42,251 nt of DNA from the NCBI GenBank assembly GCA_958447915.1, contig CAUDCB010000004.1, forward strand, positions 1 to 42,251. Reading direction: 5' to 3'. The notes under the pieces were generated by a model. It was not told where the DNA came from. It saw nothing but the letters and a program-made list of their open reading frames with translations, and did no database searches. Below are positions 14,655 through 23,107 of the stretch, piece by piece (positions within the stretch are counted from its first letter, which is position 1; every line of letters starts with the position of its first letter). This DNA comes from an uncultured Collinsella sp. (lineage in GTDB: Bacteria > Actinomycetota > Coriobacteriia > Coriobacteriales > Coriobacteriaceae). The position numbers and the translations under genes are program-made.

Positions 14655-15552
14655 TGCAAAGAAACGTGGCGGATTGGGACGTGGACTCAATGCTTTGGTC
14701 TCAGAGGCCGAGTATGAGACTGGTGGTTCGGCTGCATCGGCTTCAAAAGCCGCTTCTGAAACAAAACTGCCCATTGAGGATATCGTTCCCAACCCTAATC
14801 AGCCTCGAATACACTTTAACGAAACTGAACTTCGCGAGTTGAGCGAGTCAATCCAAGAACACGGCGTTTTGCAGCCGCTTTTGGTTCGCAAACATGGAAA
14901 CGGCTATGAGATTATTGCGGGTGAGCGTCGTTACCAGGCGTCAAAGCTTGCTGGTCTTGAAGAACTGCCTGTCATCGTTAAAGAAGTTAATGATGAGGAA
15001 ATGCTCGCTCTTGCTCTTATCGAGAATCTTCAGCGTTCTGATTTGAATCCCGTCGAAGAGGCGAAGGGTTATCGTCAGCTCATTGATGCCAGCGGTATGA
15101 CACAAGAGGCGTTATCAAAAGCTGTCAGTAAGTCTCGTTCTGCAATTACAAATTCACTTCGTTTGCTTGATCTTCCCGAAGTCGTACAGCAGATGATTTT
15201 TGAGGGCAAGCTTACTGCGGGCCATGCGAGAGCGATTCTTGCAGTTCCATATGAAGATGCCAGGATTCGACTTGCTGAGAAGGTTGTTGCAGAAGGTCTT
15301 TCCGTTAGAGCGACAGAAAATCTTGCTCCGTTGTTTTCTGCCGGAGATACGCCAAGGACTCCGAGGCCAGCAACACCTCAGTCATTCAAAAAGGCCGCTC
15401 GAGTTCTTCGTCAAGTTTTCAACACGAATGTTCGTGTGAAGAGCTCGCGTGGCAAGAACAAAATTGAAATCGAGTTCAAAGACGAAGAAGAGCTCTCCCG
15501 TATCCTTGGCGAGATGATTCAATTTGGGCAGGAGGATCAGGATGAAGAGTAA
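14647..15552 (+). CDS. parB: Chromosome-partitioning protein ParB/Spo0J
   Basis: ParB is a CTP-dependent clamp that loads at parS and spreads along DNA. The 301-residue protein starts MPSAKKRGGLGRGLNALV, where the LGRGL segment is the ParA-stimulating peptide. The CTPase motif is in IIAGERRYQASKLAG (about residues 85-99), and ENLQRSDLNPVEEAKGYR (about 122-139) belongs to the same fold. A helix-turn-helix follows (TQEALSKAVSKSRSAITNSLRLL) and a C-terminal dimerisation region ends the protein. A GTG start at 14647 overlaps parA by 8 bp, implying coupled translation. Confidence 0.97.
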   Translation: MPSAKKRGGLGRGLNALVSEAEYETGGSAASASKAASETKLPIEDIVPNPNQPRIHFNETELRELSESIQEHGVLQPLLVRKHGNGYEIIAGERRYQASKLAGLEELPVIVKEVNDEEMLALALIENLQRSDLNPVEEAKGYRQLIDASGMTQEALSKAVSKSRSAITNSLRLLDLPEVVQQMIFEGKLTAGHARAILAVPYEDARIRLAEKVVAEGLSVRATENLAPLFSAGDTPRTPRPATPQSFKKAARVLRQVFNTNVRVKSSRGKNKIEIEFKDEEELSRILGEMIQFGQEDQDEE

Positions 15553-15796
15553 GGTTCTCGCAGTCATTGCGTTTGCAACCACCGTTGCCGCTGGTGCTTT
15601 TGCTGGTTATAAGATTGCGACAGATGATGAACTGCGCGGTCGACTGCTGCGCGGAGCTCAGGATATTGTCGATACATCTAAGAAGAAAATGGATGTGATG
15701 ACCGAAGATGTCGCTATGCGCACTGCTCAGGTGACTAAGAATCCCAAGATTAACCAAGACTGGGTTAACCATCAGTGGGAAAATGTTGGTTATTAG
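15542..15796 (+). CDS. Small single-pass membrane protein after parB
   Basis: This 84-residue protein has no family I can name. The ATG at 15542 overlaps the end of parB by 11 bp and sits six bases after GGAGG, so it is well supported as a translated gene coupled to parB. Residues 4-24 (KVLAVIAFATTVAAGAFAGYK) are one hydrophobic segment, and the rest is charged and probably helical, with DDELRGRLLRGAQDIVDTSKKK. The overall shape (short N-terminal anchor, then amphipathic helix) resembles YtxH-like envelope proteins, but that is only a resemblance. It ends at the second TTAGGTACCTAAC palindrome. Confidence 0.8.
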   Translation: MKSKVLAVIAFATTVAAGAFAGYKIATDDELRGRLLRGAQDIVDTSKKKMDVMTEDVAMRTAQVTKNPKINQDWVNHQWENVGY

Positions 15797-15805
15797 GTAC
15801 CTAAC
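15793..15805. repeat. TTAGGTACCTAAC palindrome, copy 2
   Basis: Identical to the 13-mer at 12289-12301. This copy overlaps the stop codon of the small membrane protein gene. Confidence 0.8.
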
Positions 15806-15823
15806 AATTATTTGCCTGTTTTA

Positions 15824-15866
15824 AAGGGGTTCTTGTCTGATTTAGGAGACAAGGACCCCTTATTTT
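15824..15866 (+). terminator. Terminator of the parAB operon
   Basis: AAGGGGTTCTTGTCT pairs with AGACAAGGACCCCTT (one G-T wobble) around an 8-base loop, followed by TATTTT. It lies 28 bp after the small membrane protein gene. Confidence 0.88.
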
Positions 15867-15920
15867 GGCCATAAAACTAACCTTATGTAAATCAAATTCA
15901 ATAGTATGAATATAAATGAA

Positions 15921-15955
15921 ACAGTCCTGGTTGCATTATTTGCAACCAGGACTGT
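15921..15955 (-). terminator. Terminator of rlmN
   Basis: A perfect 15-bp inverted repeat (ACAGTCCTGGTTGCA / TGCAACCAGGACTGT) with a 5-base loop lies about 40 bp beyond the rlmN stop. On the minus strand it is followed by the T-rich TTTCATTTATATT, so it acts for rlmN rather than for the plus-strand operon. Confidence 0.82.
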
Positions 15956-15959
15956 CGGA

Positions 15960-15975
15960 TGTTTCACATGAAACG
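15960..15975. promoter_or_regulatory. parS-like site near rlmN
   Basis: TGTTTCACATGAAACG differs from the perfect parS sites at two positions. It lies between the rlmN terminator and the rlmN stop codon, about 2.2 kb from the parS trio. Confidence 0.5.
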
Positions 15976-15994
15976 TTATGGGGTACAGACTCCC

Positions 15995-17047
15995 CTATGC
16001 GTTCTTCAGGACCTTGAAACGTTGCTTCAGCTGACCGCAGGCGGCATCAATATCATTGCCGCGAGAATTACGGATCGTGGTCTCGATGCCACGAGACTCA
16101 AGGCGGCGCTGAAGATCCTCGACCTTATGAATCGGCGACGGCTTGAGCGGGCTGCCCTCGATGTCGTTAAGCTGAATCAGGTTAACGTGGCACAGCGTTC
16201 CCTCGCAGAAGTCGCAGAGCGCCTGCATCTCGGGATTCGTATCGTTGACGCCTTCGATCATGGCATACTCATAGGTCGGGCGGCGGCCAGTCTTTTCGGT
16301 GTAGAGCTGAAGCGCCTCGTGAAGGCGGAGCAGCGTGTACTTCTTAACACCGGGCATGAGCTTATTGCGCGTCGACTGGATGGCGGAATGCAGGGAAACG
16401 GCAAGCGTGAACTGCTCGGGGATGTCGGCAAATTTGCGAATACCGGGAATAACGCCGCTGGTAGAGACGGTGAGGTGACGGGCGCCGATACCGATGCCAT
16501 CGGGGTCGTTGAGGATACGCAGTGCCTTGAGAACCTCGTCGTAGTTGGCGAACGGCTCGCCCTGGCCCATGAAGACAACGCTCGTGGCACGCTCGCCAAA
16601 GTCGTTGGATACATGAAGTACCTGGTCGACGATCTCTTGAGCGGTCAGAGAGCGCTTGAGGCCGTTGAGACCGGTAGCGCAAAAGGCGCAGCCCATGCCA
16701 CAGCCTGCCTGGGTGGAAACGCAGACGGATAGCTTGTTACGACGGGGCATACCGACGGTCTCGACGGAAATGCCGTCGTGGTACTCGAGCAGATACTTGC
16801 GAGAGCCATCTTTGGAAACCTGCTTGGTGAGTTCAGTCGGCGTGTCAAAGGCAAAAGCCTCTTTAAGCTGCTCGCGGAAAGCCTTGGGAAGGTTGGTCAT
16901 ATCGTCAAACGAACAAACGTTCTTCTCAAAGACCCATTCGATGAGTTGCTTTGCGCGGAAGGCGGGCTGGCCGAGTTCGGCAACAAGCTCGCGAATATCG
17001 TTTTGGCTCAAGTCGCGAATGTCCTGAGATTTAGTCCTGGGATTCAT
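15995..17047 (-). CDS. rlmN: 23S rRNA/tRNA C2-adenosine methyltransferase RlmN
   Basis: RlmN is a radical-SAM enzyme that methylates C2 of A2503 in 23S rRNA and of A37 in some tRNAs. The 350-residue protein has the iron-sulfur motif CGMGCAFC (Cx3Cx2C, about residues 116-123) after STQAG, and the GQGEPFANYDEVLKALRIL and HLTVSTSG motifs typical of the family. The conserved C-terminal cysteine of the mechanism is in DIDAACGQL. The N-terminal QPAFRAKQLIEWVF helical domain is present. It is transcribed alone, divergently from ddl. Confidence 0.96.
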   Translation of the reverse strand: MNPRTKSQDIRDLSQNDIRELVAELGQPAFRAKQLIEWVFEKNVCSFDDMTNLPKAFREQLKEAFAFDTPTELTKQVSKDGSRKYLLEYHDGISVETVGMPRRNKLSVCVSTQAGCGMGCAFCATGLNGLKRSLTAQEIVDQVLHVSNDFGERATSVVFMGQGEPFANYDEVLKALRILNDPDGIGIGARHLTVSTSGVIPGIRKFADIPEQFTLAVSLHSAIQSTRNKLMPGVKKYTLLRLHEALQLYTEKTGRRPTYEYAMIEGVNDTNPEMQALCDFCEGTLCHVNLIQLNDIEGSPLKPSPIHKVEDLQRRLESRGIETTIRNSRGNDIDAACGQLKQRFKVLKNA

Positions 17048-17132
17048 GGAAGCCTTTCGATTTTGGGGAAACGTAGAGGGTATCGCTACAATATGGTATC
17101 AGCTGCAGAAATTATAGAGGAGGAGTCTGCCC

Positions 17133-18098
17133 ATGCCGGGTAAAAGCCTAGAGAACATGCACGTAGCGGTCTTGGCGGGCGGTCATTCCGCTGAGCGCGA
17201 GATCTCGCTCAATTCGGGAAAGAACGTCGTGGTGGCCCTGAAGGAGGCCGGCTACACCTCGGTGGAGCTGCTCGACACGGCCGCCGATGACTTTATGGTA
17301 ACCATGGCGACCGGCGGTTTCGACGTGGCGTTTATCGCCATGCACGGCGCCGGCGGTGAGGATGGCGCCATGCAGGGTGCCATGGAGACCCTGGGTATCC
17401 CCTACACGGCCTCGGGCGTGCTTGCCAGCGCTTGCGGTGCCGACAAGGAGGTCTCTAAGCTCCTGTACGCCAAGGCGGGCATTCCCATTGCCCCCGGCCT
17501 CGCGCTCGAGGTGGGCGATTAAGTCGATATCGATCATATCGTCGAGGTTTGTGGCGAGCGCTGCTTTGTGAAGCCGGCCGTAAACGGGTCCAGCTATGGC
17601 ATTTCCCTGGTCCATGAGCCCTCCGAGCTGCCCGCGGCAATCGCCAAGGCGTTTGAGTACGGTGACAAAGTGCTGGTCGAGAAGTGCATCGAGGGTACCG
17701 AGATCACCGTCGGCGTGTACGGCGAGGATGACGTGCGCGCCCTGCCGATTGTCGAGATCCGCAAGCCCGAGGACTGCGAGTTCTACGATCTGGACGTGAA
17801 GTATGTCGACCCCACGGATATCCATCGCATTCCGGCGCAGATTTCGCCCGAGAACTACGCTCGTGCCCAGGAGCTTGCCTGTGCCGCCCATAAGGCACTC
17901 GGCTGCCTGGGTATCTCGCGCAGCGACTTTATCGTGAGCGAGGATGGCCCCGTTATCCTCGAGACCAATACCATTCCCGGCATGACCGATACGTCGCTGT
18001 ATCCGGATGAAATCCGCCACACCGACGACATGACGTTCCCGCAGGTCTGTGACAGCCTGATCCGTATGGGTCTTCGTCGAGCGGGCATTGCATGCTAA
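17133..18098 (+). pseudogene. ddl: D-alanine-D-alanine ligase with in-frame stop
   Basis: Ddl joins two D-alanines for peptidoglycan precursors. The reading frame from ATG 17133 (good GAGGAGG site upstream) gives 129 residues (VLAGGHSAEREISLNSG, MHGAGGEDGAMQGAMETLGIPYTASG), then a TAA at 17520-17522. The same frame, with no shift, continues for the rest of the enzyme: FVKPAVNGSSYGIS, EKCIEGTEITVGV and the catalytic C-terminal block ILETNTIPGMTDTSLYP. Total length would be 321 residues, normal for Ddl. One base change from a sense codon explains it (TAA could come from Gln, Glu, Lys, Ser, Leu or Tyr codons). It may be a real nonsense mutation or a sequencing error. dinG overlaps its end by 7 bp. 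Confidence 0.85.
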
Positions 18099-20986
18099 TC
18101 GAGGACGCGGTTTCGTCAGGAACGCCGCAGTTTGTCATCGACTCCTATGCCACGCTCGCCGAGCGCGCCAAAACCCAATCGTTTGGCCTCATCGAGGAAG
18201 ACGTTATCGTCCTCGATACCGAGACCACAGGTCTTTCGGTGCAGGACAATGAACTTATCGAGATCTCGGCGGCCCGCCTTTCTGGCCGCGAGGTTGTCGA
18301 TCGCTTCGATACCTTCGTGCATCCCAAGCAGCTGATTCCCGCCGAGATTACCGAGCTCACGAGCATTACAAATGCCGATGTGGCAGATGCCCCATCGGCC
18401 GTTGAGGCCGTGGCCGCTCTCGCCGAATTTGTCGGTGGCTGCCCGGTGATTGCGCATAACGCCACCTTCGACCGTTCGTTTATCGAGTCGGTCAAGGGTG
18501 GTGTCAACGTCAGTGACATCTGGATCGATTCGCTGGCACTATCGCGCATCGCGCTTCCGCGCCTGGCCTCGCATAAGCTGTCTTTCATGGCCGACCTGTT
18601 TGGCTGCGACTCGGTGTCGCACCGCGCCAACGCCGATGTCGACGCCCTGTGTGGTGTGTGGCGTGTGTTGCTCGTGGCGCTCACCGACTTGCCCCAGGGC
18701 TTAATGGCGCGCCTGGCCGACATGCACCCCGACGTACCCTGGTCCTATCGTCCCATCTTCTCGTTCTTGGCGGGACAGAACCCAGGTTCCATCTTCTCTC
18801 TCAGCGCCGCCCGCGCCGACGTACTCAAGGCCGATCGGGCCGATGATCGCGTTGATGCGGACGAGCTACCGGTCCTTAAGATGCCGAGCCGCGAGGAAAT
18901 CGAGGCGGACTATGCCCCAGGCGGCCTGGTTAATCGCATGTATCCCACGTACGAGCCGCGCGATGAGCAGATCGCGATGGCACTCGAGGTCCGTGACGCA
19001 CTCGTTACGGGAACGCATCGCGTGATTGAGGCGGGCACAGGCGTCGGTAAATCGATGGCCTATCTGGTGCCGTTTGCCGAGGCCGCACGCCGCAACAACA
19101 TCACGGTTGGTATCGCGACTAAATCGAATAATCTCGCCGACCAGCTCATGTATCATGAGCTGCCCAAACTTGCCGAGCAGCTGGACGGAGGCCTATCGTT
19201 TTGCGCCCTCAAGGGCTATGACCACTATCCATGCTTGCGTAAGCTTGAGCGCATGAGCCGTGGCCAAGTCGAAATTACGACTAAGCGTGATCCTGCCGAC
19301 ACGCTTACGGCAGTCGCGGTCATCATGGCGTACGTGTGTCAGTCGGCCGATGGCGACCTCGACTCGCTGGGCATTCGCTGGCGCAGCGTCAACCGTCCCG
19401 ACTTTACGACGGCGTCGCGCGAGTGCGCCCGTCGCCTCTGCCCGTTTTTCCCCGATAAATGCCTGGTCCACGGCGCCCGTCGTCGCGCGGCGCATGCCGA
19501 TGTGGTGGTCACCAACCATTCCCTGTTGTTCCGCAATGTTGCGGCCGAGGGCAGAATCTTGCCTCCGATTCGTCACTGGGTAATCGATGAGGCCCACTCC
19601 ATCGAGCGCGAGGCGCGCCGTCAATGGGCGCGCGTGGTGTCGGCGGATGAATCGCGCGTTCTGTTTGAGCGCCTGGGTGGCTCGAGCACCGGTGCTCTGA
19701 GTCAGGTTTCCCGCGATTTGGCAACCTCGGAGGGCTCTACGCTCTACCTGGGTCTTACCGCCAAGGCGACGTCGACAGTTGTGCGTGCGAGCATGGCGAT
19801 TGCCGATGTGTTTGACGGCGTTCGCGAGCTTGGCCGCCGTGCCCGCGGGGGCTATGACAATGCGAACCTATGGATTGGCCCCGAGCTGCGCGAATCTGAC
19901 GACTGGCATGATTTCTTACAGTCGGCCTACACTGCCATCGACGCATTGGAACAAGCTGACAAGAGCGTCGACGCGCTGGTACAAGCCGTTGCCGCCGACA
20001 AGCCCGAGGTTGTTGTCGACCTGGGTGATATCTCGCGCCGCCTGTATGAGCTTGCCGAGAACCTCAAACTCATCATCGACGGTACCGACGAACACTACGT
20101 GTACTCGTTGCAAGTCAATCGCAGATTGCGCGCCGGCGGCGAGTCGATGACCGCGGAGCGCATCGATATTGGCGAGGCCTTGGCAACCGAGTGGCTGCCC
20201 GAGGTTCACACGGCTATCTTTGCATCGGCGACCATGACGGTTTCCAAGAGCTTTGAGCACTTTAACCACGCCGTCGGGCTCGATCGCATCGGTGCCTCGA
20301 CATCATCGTCGCTGCACTTGGATTCGAGCTACGACTTCGATTCGAATATGGCCGTGGTCGTGGCTGGGGATATTCCCGATCCGCGCGACCGTGAAGGCTA
20401 TCTTTCGGCGCTCGAGCGCGTGCTGGTCGACGCTCATCTTGCCATGGGCGGCTCGGTGCTCACGCTGTTCACCAACAGGCGTGATATGGAGGAGCTGTAC
20501 GATCGCGTCGAGCCCAAGATGGCTCGTGCGGGCCTGGAACTCAACTGCCAGCAGCGCAACTCGTCTCCTCGCCGCCTGCGCGATCGCTTTATCAACGAAC
20601 CGACCTCGTCGCTCTTTGCGCTTAAGGCCTTTTGGGAAGGGTTTGACGCCAGCGGCGAGACGCTGCGCTGCGTCATCATCCCCAAGCTGCCGTTCTCGAG
20701 CCCCACAGACCCGCTCTCATGCGAGCGCAATCTGCGCGAAGACCGCGCTTGGGCGCGCTATTCGCTGCCCGAGGCCGTGCTCGAGGTCAAGCAGGCAGCC
20801 GGTCGCCTCATTCGCTCATCGACCGATTGCGGCGTACTCATCTTGGCCGACCCGCGCCTGGTGACGAAGGGTTACGGCAAGAAATTCTTAACGTCACTGC
20901 CCACGAGTTCCTACCAGCGCATCGAATCGGCACAAATCGGGCACTATCTACAGCTGTGGCGTGCACGCCACGAGCGGCGCCGCTAA
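18092..20986 (+). CDS. dinG: Exonuclease-DinG family helicase fusion
   Basis: This 964-residue protein joins a 3'-5' exonuclease domain like DNA polymerase III epsilon to a superfamily 2 XPD/DinG helicase. The exonuclease part (about residues 35-205) begins with LDTETTG (Asp42, Glu44) and continues with AHNATFDRSF and HRANADVDAL, so the DEDDh acidic residues look intact. The helicase part has Walker A EAGTGVGKS (about 310-318), DEAH box VIDEAHS (about 496-502), cysteines suited to an iron-sulfur cluster (PCLRK, ECARRLC, PDKC) and motif VI QAAGRLIRSSTD. The domain order matches Gram-positive DinG proteins, though in some of those the helicase has lost activity. It probably acts in DNA repair. 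Its stop overlaps the stop of the convergent WYL gene. Confidence 0.9.
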   Translation: MLIEDAVSSGTPQFVIDSYATLAERAKTQSFGLIEEDVIVLDTETTGLSVQDNELIEISAARLSGREVVDRFDTFVHPKQLIPAEITELTSITNADVADAPSAVEAVAALAEFVGGCPVIAHNATFDRSFIESVKGGVNVSDIWIDSLALSRIALPRLASHKLSFMADLFGCDSVSHRANADVDALCGVWRVLLVALTDLPQGLMARLADMHPDVPWSYRPIFSFLAGQNPGSIFSLSAARADVLKADRADDRVDADELPVLKMPSREEIEADYAPGGLVNRMYPTYEPRDEQIAMALEVRDALVTGTHRVIEAGTGVGKSMAYLVPFAEAARRNNITVGIATKSNNLADQLMYHELPKLAEQLDGGLSFCALKGYDHYPCLRKLERMSRGQVEITTKRDPADTLTAVAVIMAYVCQSADGDLDSLGIRWRSVNRPDFTTASRECARRLCPFFPDKCLVHGARRRAAHADVVVTNHSLLFRNVAAEGRILPPIRHWVIDEAHSIEREARRQWARVVSADESRVLFERLGGSSTGALSQVSRDLATSEGSTLYLGLTAKATSTVVRASMAIADVFDGVRELGRRARGGYDNANLWIGPELRESDDWHDFLQSAYTAIDALEQADKSVDALVQAVAADKPEVVVDLGDISRRLYELAENLKLIIDGTDEHYVYSLQVNRRLRAGGESMTAERIDIGEALATEWLPEVHTAIFASATMTVSKSFEHFNHAVGLDRIGASTSSSLHLDSSYDFDSNMAVVVAGDIPDPRDREGYLSALERVLVDAHLAMGGSVLTLFTNRRDMEELYDRVEPKMARAGLELNCQQRNSSPRRLRDRFINEPTSSLFALKAFWEGFDASGETLRCVIIPKLPFSSPTDPLSCERNLREDRAWARYSLPEAVLEVKQAAGRLIRSSTDCGVLILADPRLVTKGYGKKFLTSLPTSSYQRIESAQIGHYLQLWRARHERRR

Positions 20987-21900
20987 AGCGGACAGACGAG
21001 TGATTTTGCCATATCGCACAGACGCCCTGACAGGGCGGGGTCATCCAAGATGCGGATGGCCCCGCCCGCTGCGATTACCTGGCTTAACAGCCAGCGCTCG
21101 GAGCCGTAGCGTACATTCACTGTTGAGCTGTCCGCCCCATTGGGTTCAATCGACATGATGCCGGGCCAGTCTAGGCGCTCTGCCAAGGCGCGCGGCATGA
21201 GAAGCTTCGCGCTCTGCTCCGCCTGGGCGAGGGACTCGTGGAGGGTCGCGGGCTCCGGTGCGTGGCGCACGACGGAGTCGTCGGTCAAGACCAGGCCCTC
21301 GATTTTATCCATACGATAGGTACGCTGTTCGTCGACCGCGACATCCCAGGCAATCAGATACGTTTGGTCGCCGTTTGCTGTGATGCGCAAGGGGTCGACC
21401 AAACGCTCGCGCGCCTGCGTGTCATCCATCGAGCGATACGAGATGCGGCAGCGAACGCCGTCCCGAATGGCGCAGCTCAGCTGCTGCCAGTGCGATCCGT
21501 GGGCGACGGTGTCAAAGACGCGCTGGTTGTATCCGAGCTCTTTGGGAAGAAGGGCGCGCCGTATTCGAGCCGCCGCTTGGGGTTCGATCCCCAATGATTC
21601 AAGTTCATGGTTGAGCACAGCGCCCTCGGCGGCACTCAGGCGCAGCGGTAGCACGCGCCCCGCATCACCGGTGAGGACCACGCACTCGCCGCGGCGTTCG
21701 CAGATAATACGTGCGCCAGATTCTCGGTCCGCAAGTGTTGAGACGATCTCGAGAATCTCGTCGAGCGATGCCCCCGTGATATCAAAGCGGCTGCAAAGCT
21801 CGTCTCGTGTCATGCCGTTCTCGCCGGCAGCGTAGAGGGCCTCCATGATGTCGATGGCGCGCGAGAGCCTTTGCTCGCTGGTGAGTTTACGCACGGGCAT
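20983..21900 (-). CDS. WYL-domain regulator, PafC-like
   Basis: WYL-domain proteins are transcription regulators that sense ligands such as nucleic acid through the WYL fold. This 305-residue protein has an N-terminal helical, winged-helix-like region (SEQRLSRAIDIMEALYAAGENGMTRDELCSRF), a WYL-like central domain (CRISYRSMDDTQARERLVDPLRI, then DQTYLIAWDVAVDEQRTYRMDKIEGL) and a C-terminal WCX-type domain. Its start overlaps the end of the upstream WYL gene by 14 bp. In actinobacteria such a pair is PafB-PafC, which activates DNA-damage genes; the neighbouring dinG fits that. The pafC name is an inference from arrangement. Confidence 0.85.
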   Translation of the reverse strand: MPVRKLTSEQRLSRAIDIMEALYAAGENGMTRDELCSRFDITGASLDEILEIVSTLADRESGARIICERRGECVVLTGDAGRVLPLRLSAAEGAVLNHELESLGIEPQAAARIRRALLPKELGYNQRVFDTVAHGSHWQQLSCAIRDGVRCRISYRSMDDTQARERLVDPLRITANGDQTYLIAWDVAVDEQRTYRMDKIEGLVLTDDSVVRHAPEPATLHESLAQAEQSAKLLMPRALAERLDWPGIMSIEPNGADSSTVNVRYGSERWLLSQVIAAGGAIRILDDPALSGRLCDMAKSLVCPL

Positions 21901-22909
21901 CCTCGTGCACCGTCCTTTCGATGAGGTGATTCCACGCCTGCTTGAGAGAATCGGGAGCGACGGGCCTCATGCCATCCATGGCATGGGCCATGCAAAACGA
22001 GGCTGCGGCTTCAAAGTCGCGCACGTCAACGGTCCAGGTCCAACCTGCTTCGGTGCGCATGAGTTCGCCTCGTCCGCGTGTGAGACCGTTGATCATATCG
22101 GCCTGCGCTTCACGCGCGAACGAGAACGTAGCCGCAACTGGTGGGCGGTCGGCAAAATCGAACTCAAAGAATAAGTAATCGTTGAGGTTGAAATCCGCAG
22201 GAATGGCGTAGGCTTTCGAAGGTCTCCAGGCGCGAATGATGCGGTCGCAGCGGAATGTTCTGATATTGTCGGTGGCATTGTCGAGGCCGCAGAAATATGC
22301 CGTACCCTCGCGCTCGAACATGCCGTAGACGCAAACGGTCCGCTCGCGTTGTTCACCGCGTCCGTTTTGGTACAAAAAGCGCAGCGCGCAACGCTCGGCA
22401 AAGGCACTCCATACCGCATCGACGGCGGGAGAGCGGCGGATCGGTGTCTCTCCTGTCGTCGACATACCGGTGAGGTAGGCAATCTTGGAGCGAATGTCGG
22501 CAAGCGGCGCGGCAAAGGCGGATGAGCCTGCCGCGAGCGTCTGGTCGATGGCGTTGAGCAGGATGTCGGCATCGTCTGCGGTGATGAGACCACCCGCGGC
22601 AAACGTGTGCTCGCGGTCGATCGTCCACGCGCTCTCCTCGGTTTCCTGCGCTCCGGCAGCACGAACCTCCCTGATAACGATGCCGCGTTCGCGCAGCTTA
22701 TCGCGATCGCGGCGGAACTTACGCTTGTCTGAGTCGATATTGCCCGAGCCGTATCCCAAATCGGAATCCTGGACGATTTGCTCGGTCGTCAGCGGTTCGG
22801 GAGAACTGTTGAGTACAAAGAAAAGGTTGAGGATGCGCTGAGCCGTTTTATCGAAACCGGGCTCGGGTGCACCCTTTTTAATTGTCGTGGTCGCGTCGCT
22901 TGCCGTCAT
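21887..22909 (-). CDS. WYL-domain regulator, PafB-like
   Basis: This 340-residue protein is the first gene of the WYL pair. The N-terminal region (TAQRILNLFFVLNSSPEPLTTEQIVQ, about residues 22-47) looks like a winged helix, with NIDSDKRKFRRDRDKLRERGI forming its basic recognition part. The WYL domain is in the middle (ALRFLYQNGRGEQRERTVCVYGMF, GTAYFCGLDNATDNIRTFRCDRI, about 175-225) and a C-terminal WCX-like region ends the protein. The pair probably works as a heterodimer, as PafBC does. No Pup-proteasome gene is visible here. An alternative is a pair of unrelated WYL regulators for a local operon. Confidence 0.85.
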   Translation of the reverse strand: MTASDATTTIKKGAPEPGFDKTAQRILNLFFVLNSSPEPLTTEQIVQDSDLGYGSGNIDSDKRKFRRDRDKLRERGIVIREVRAAGAQETEESAWTIDREHTFAAGGLITADDADILLNAIDQTLAAGSSAFAAPLADIRSKIAYLTGMSTTGETPIRRSPAVDAVWSAFAERCALRFLYQNGRGEQRERTVCVYGMFEREGTAYFCGLDNATDNIRTFRCDRIIRAWRPSKAYAIPADFNLNDYLFFEFDFADRPPVAATFSFAREAQADMINGLTRGRGELMRTEAGWTWTVDVRDFEAAASFCMAHAMDGMRPVAPDSLKQAWNHLIERTVHEDARA

Positions 22910-23107
22910 AGAATCCTCGCATGAGAAGGTCGTTTGATGCCATGATTTTAGTCCGATATGGAGATTAGGCTATATCCTTGTCCGCTCGCGGCGTTAAGAT
23001 GCCCCGAATTCGGTCGTTTGCGCTCGCTCGGGGTATACTTTCGACTATATACGGTTCTAATGTGCATGCATTGGGCCTATTTGTCGGATTATGGATGTGG
23101 AGCGCAC

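Noticed and set aside
17520..17567. Frameshift in ddl
   Set aside because: Both halves are in the same reading frame, so a single nonsense codon explains the break.
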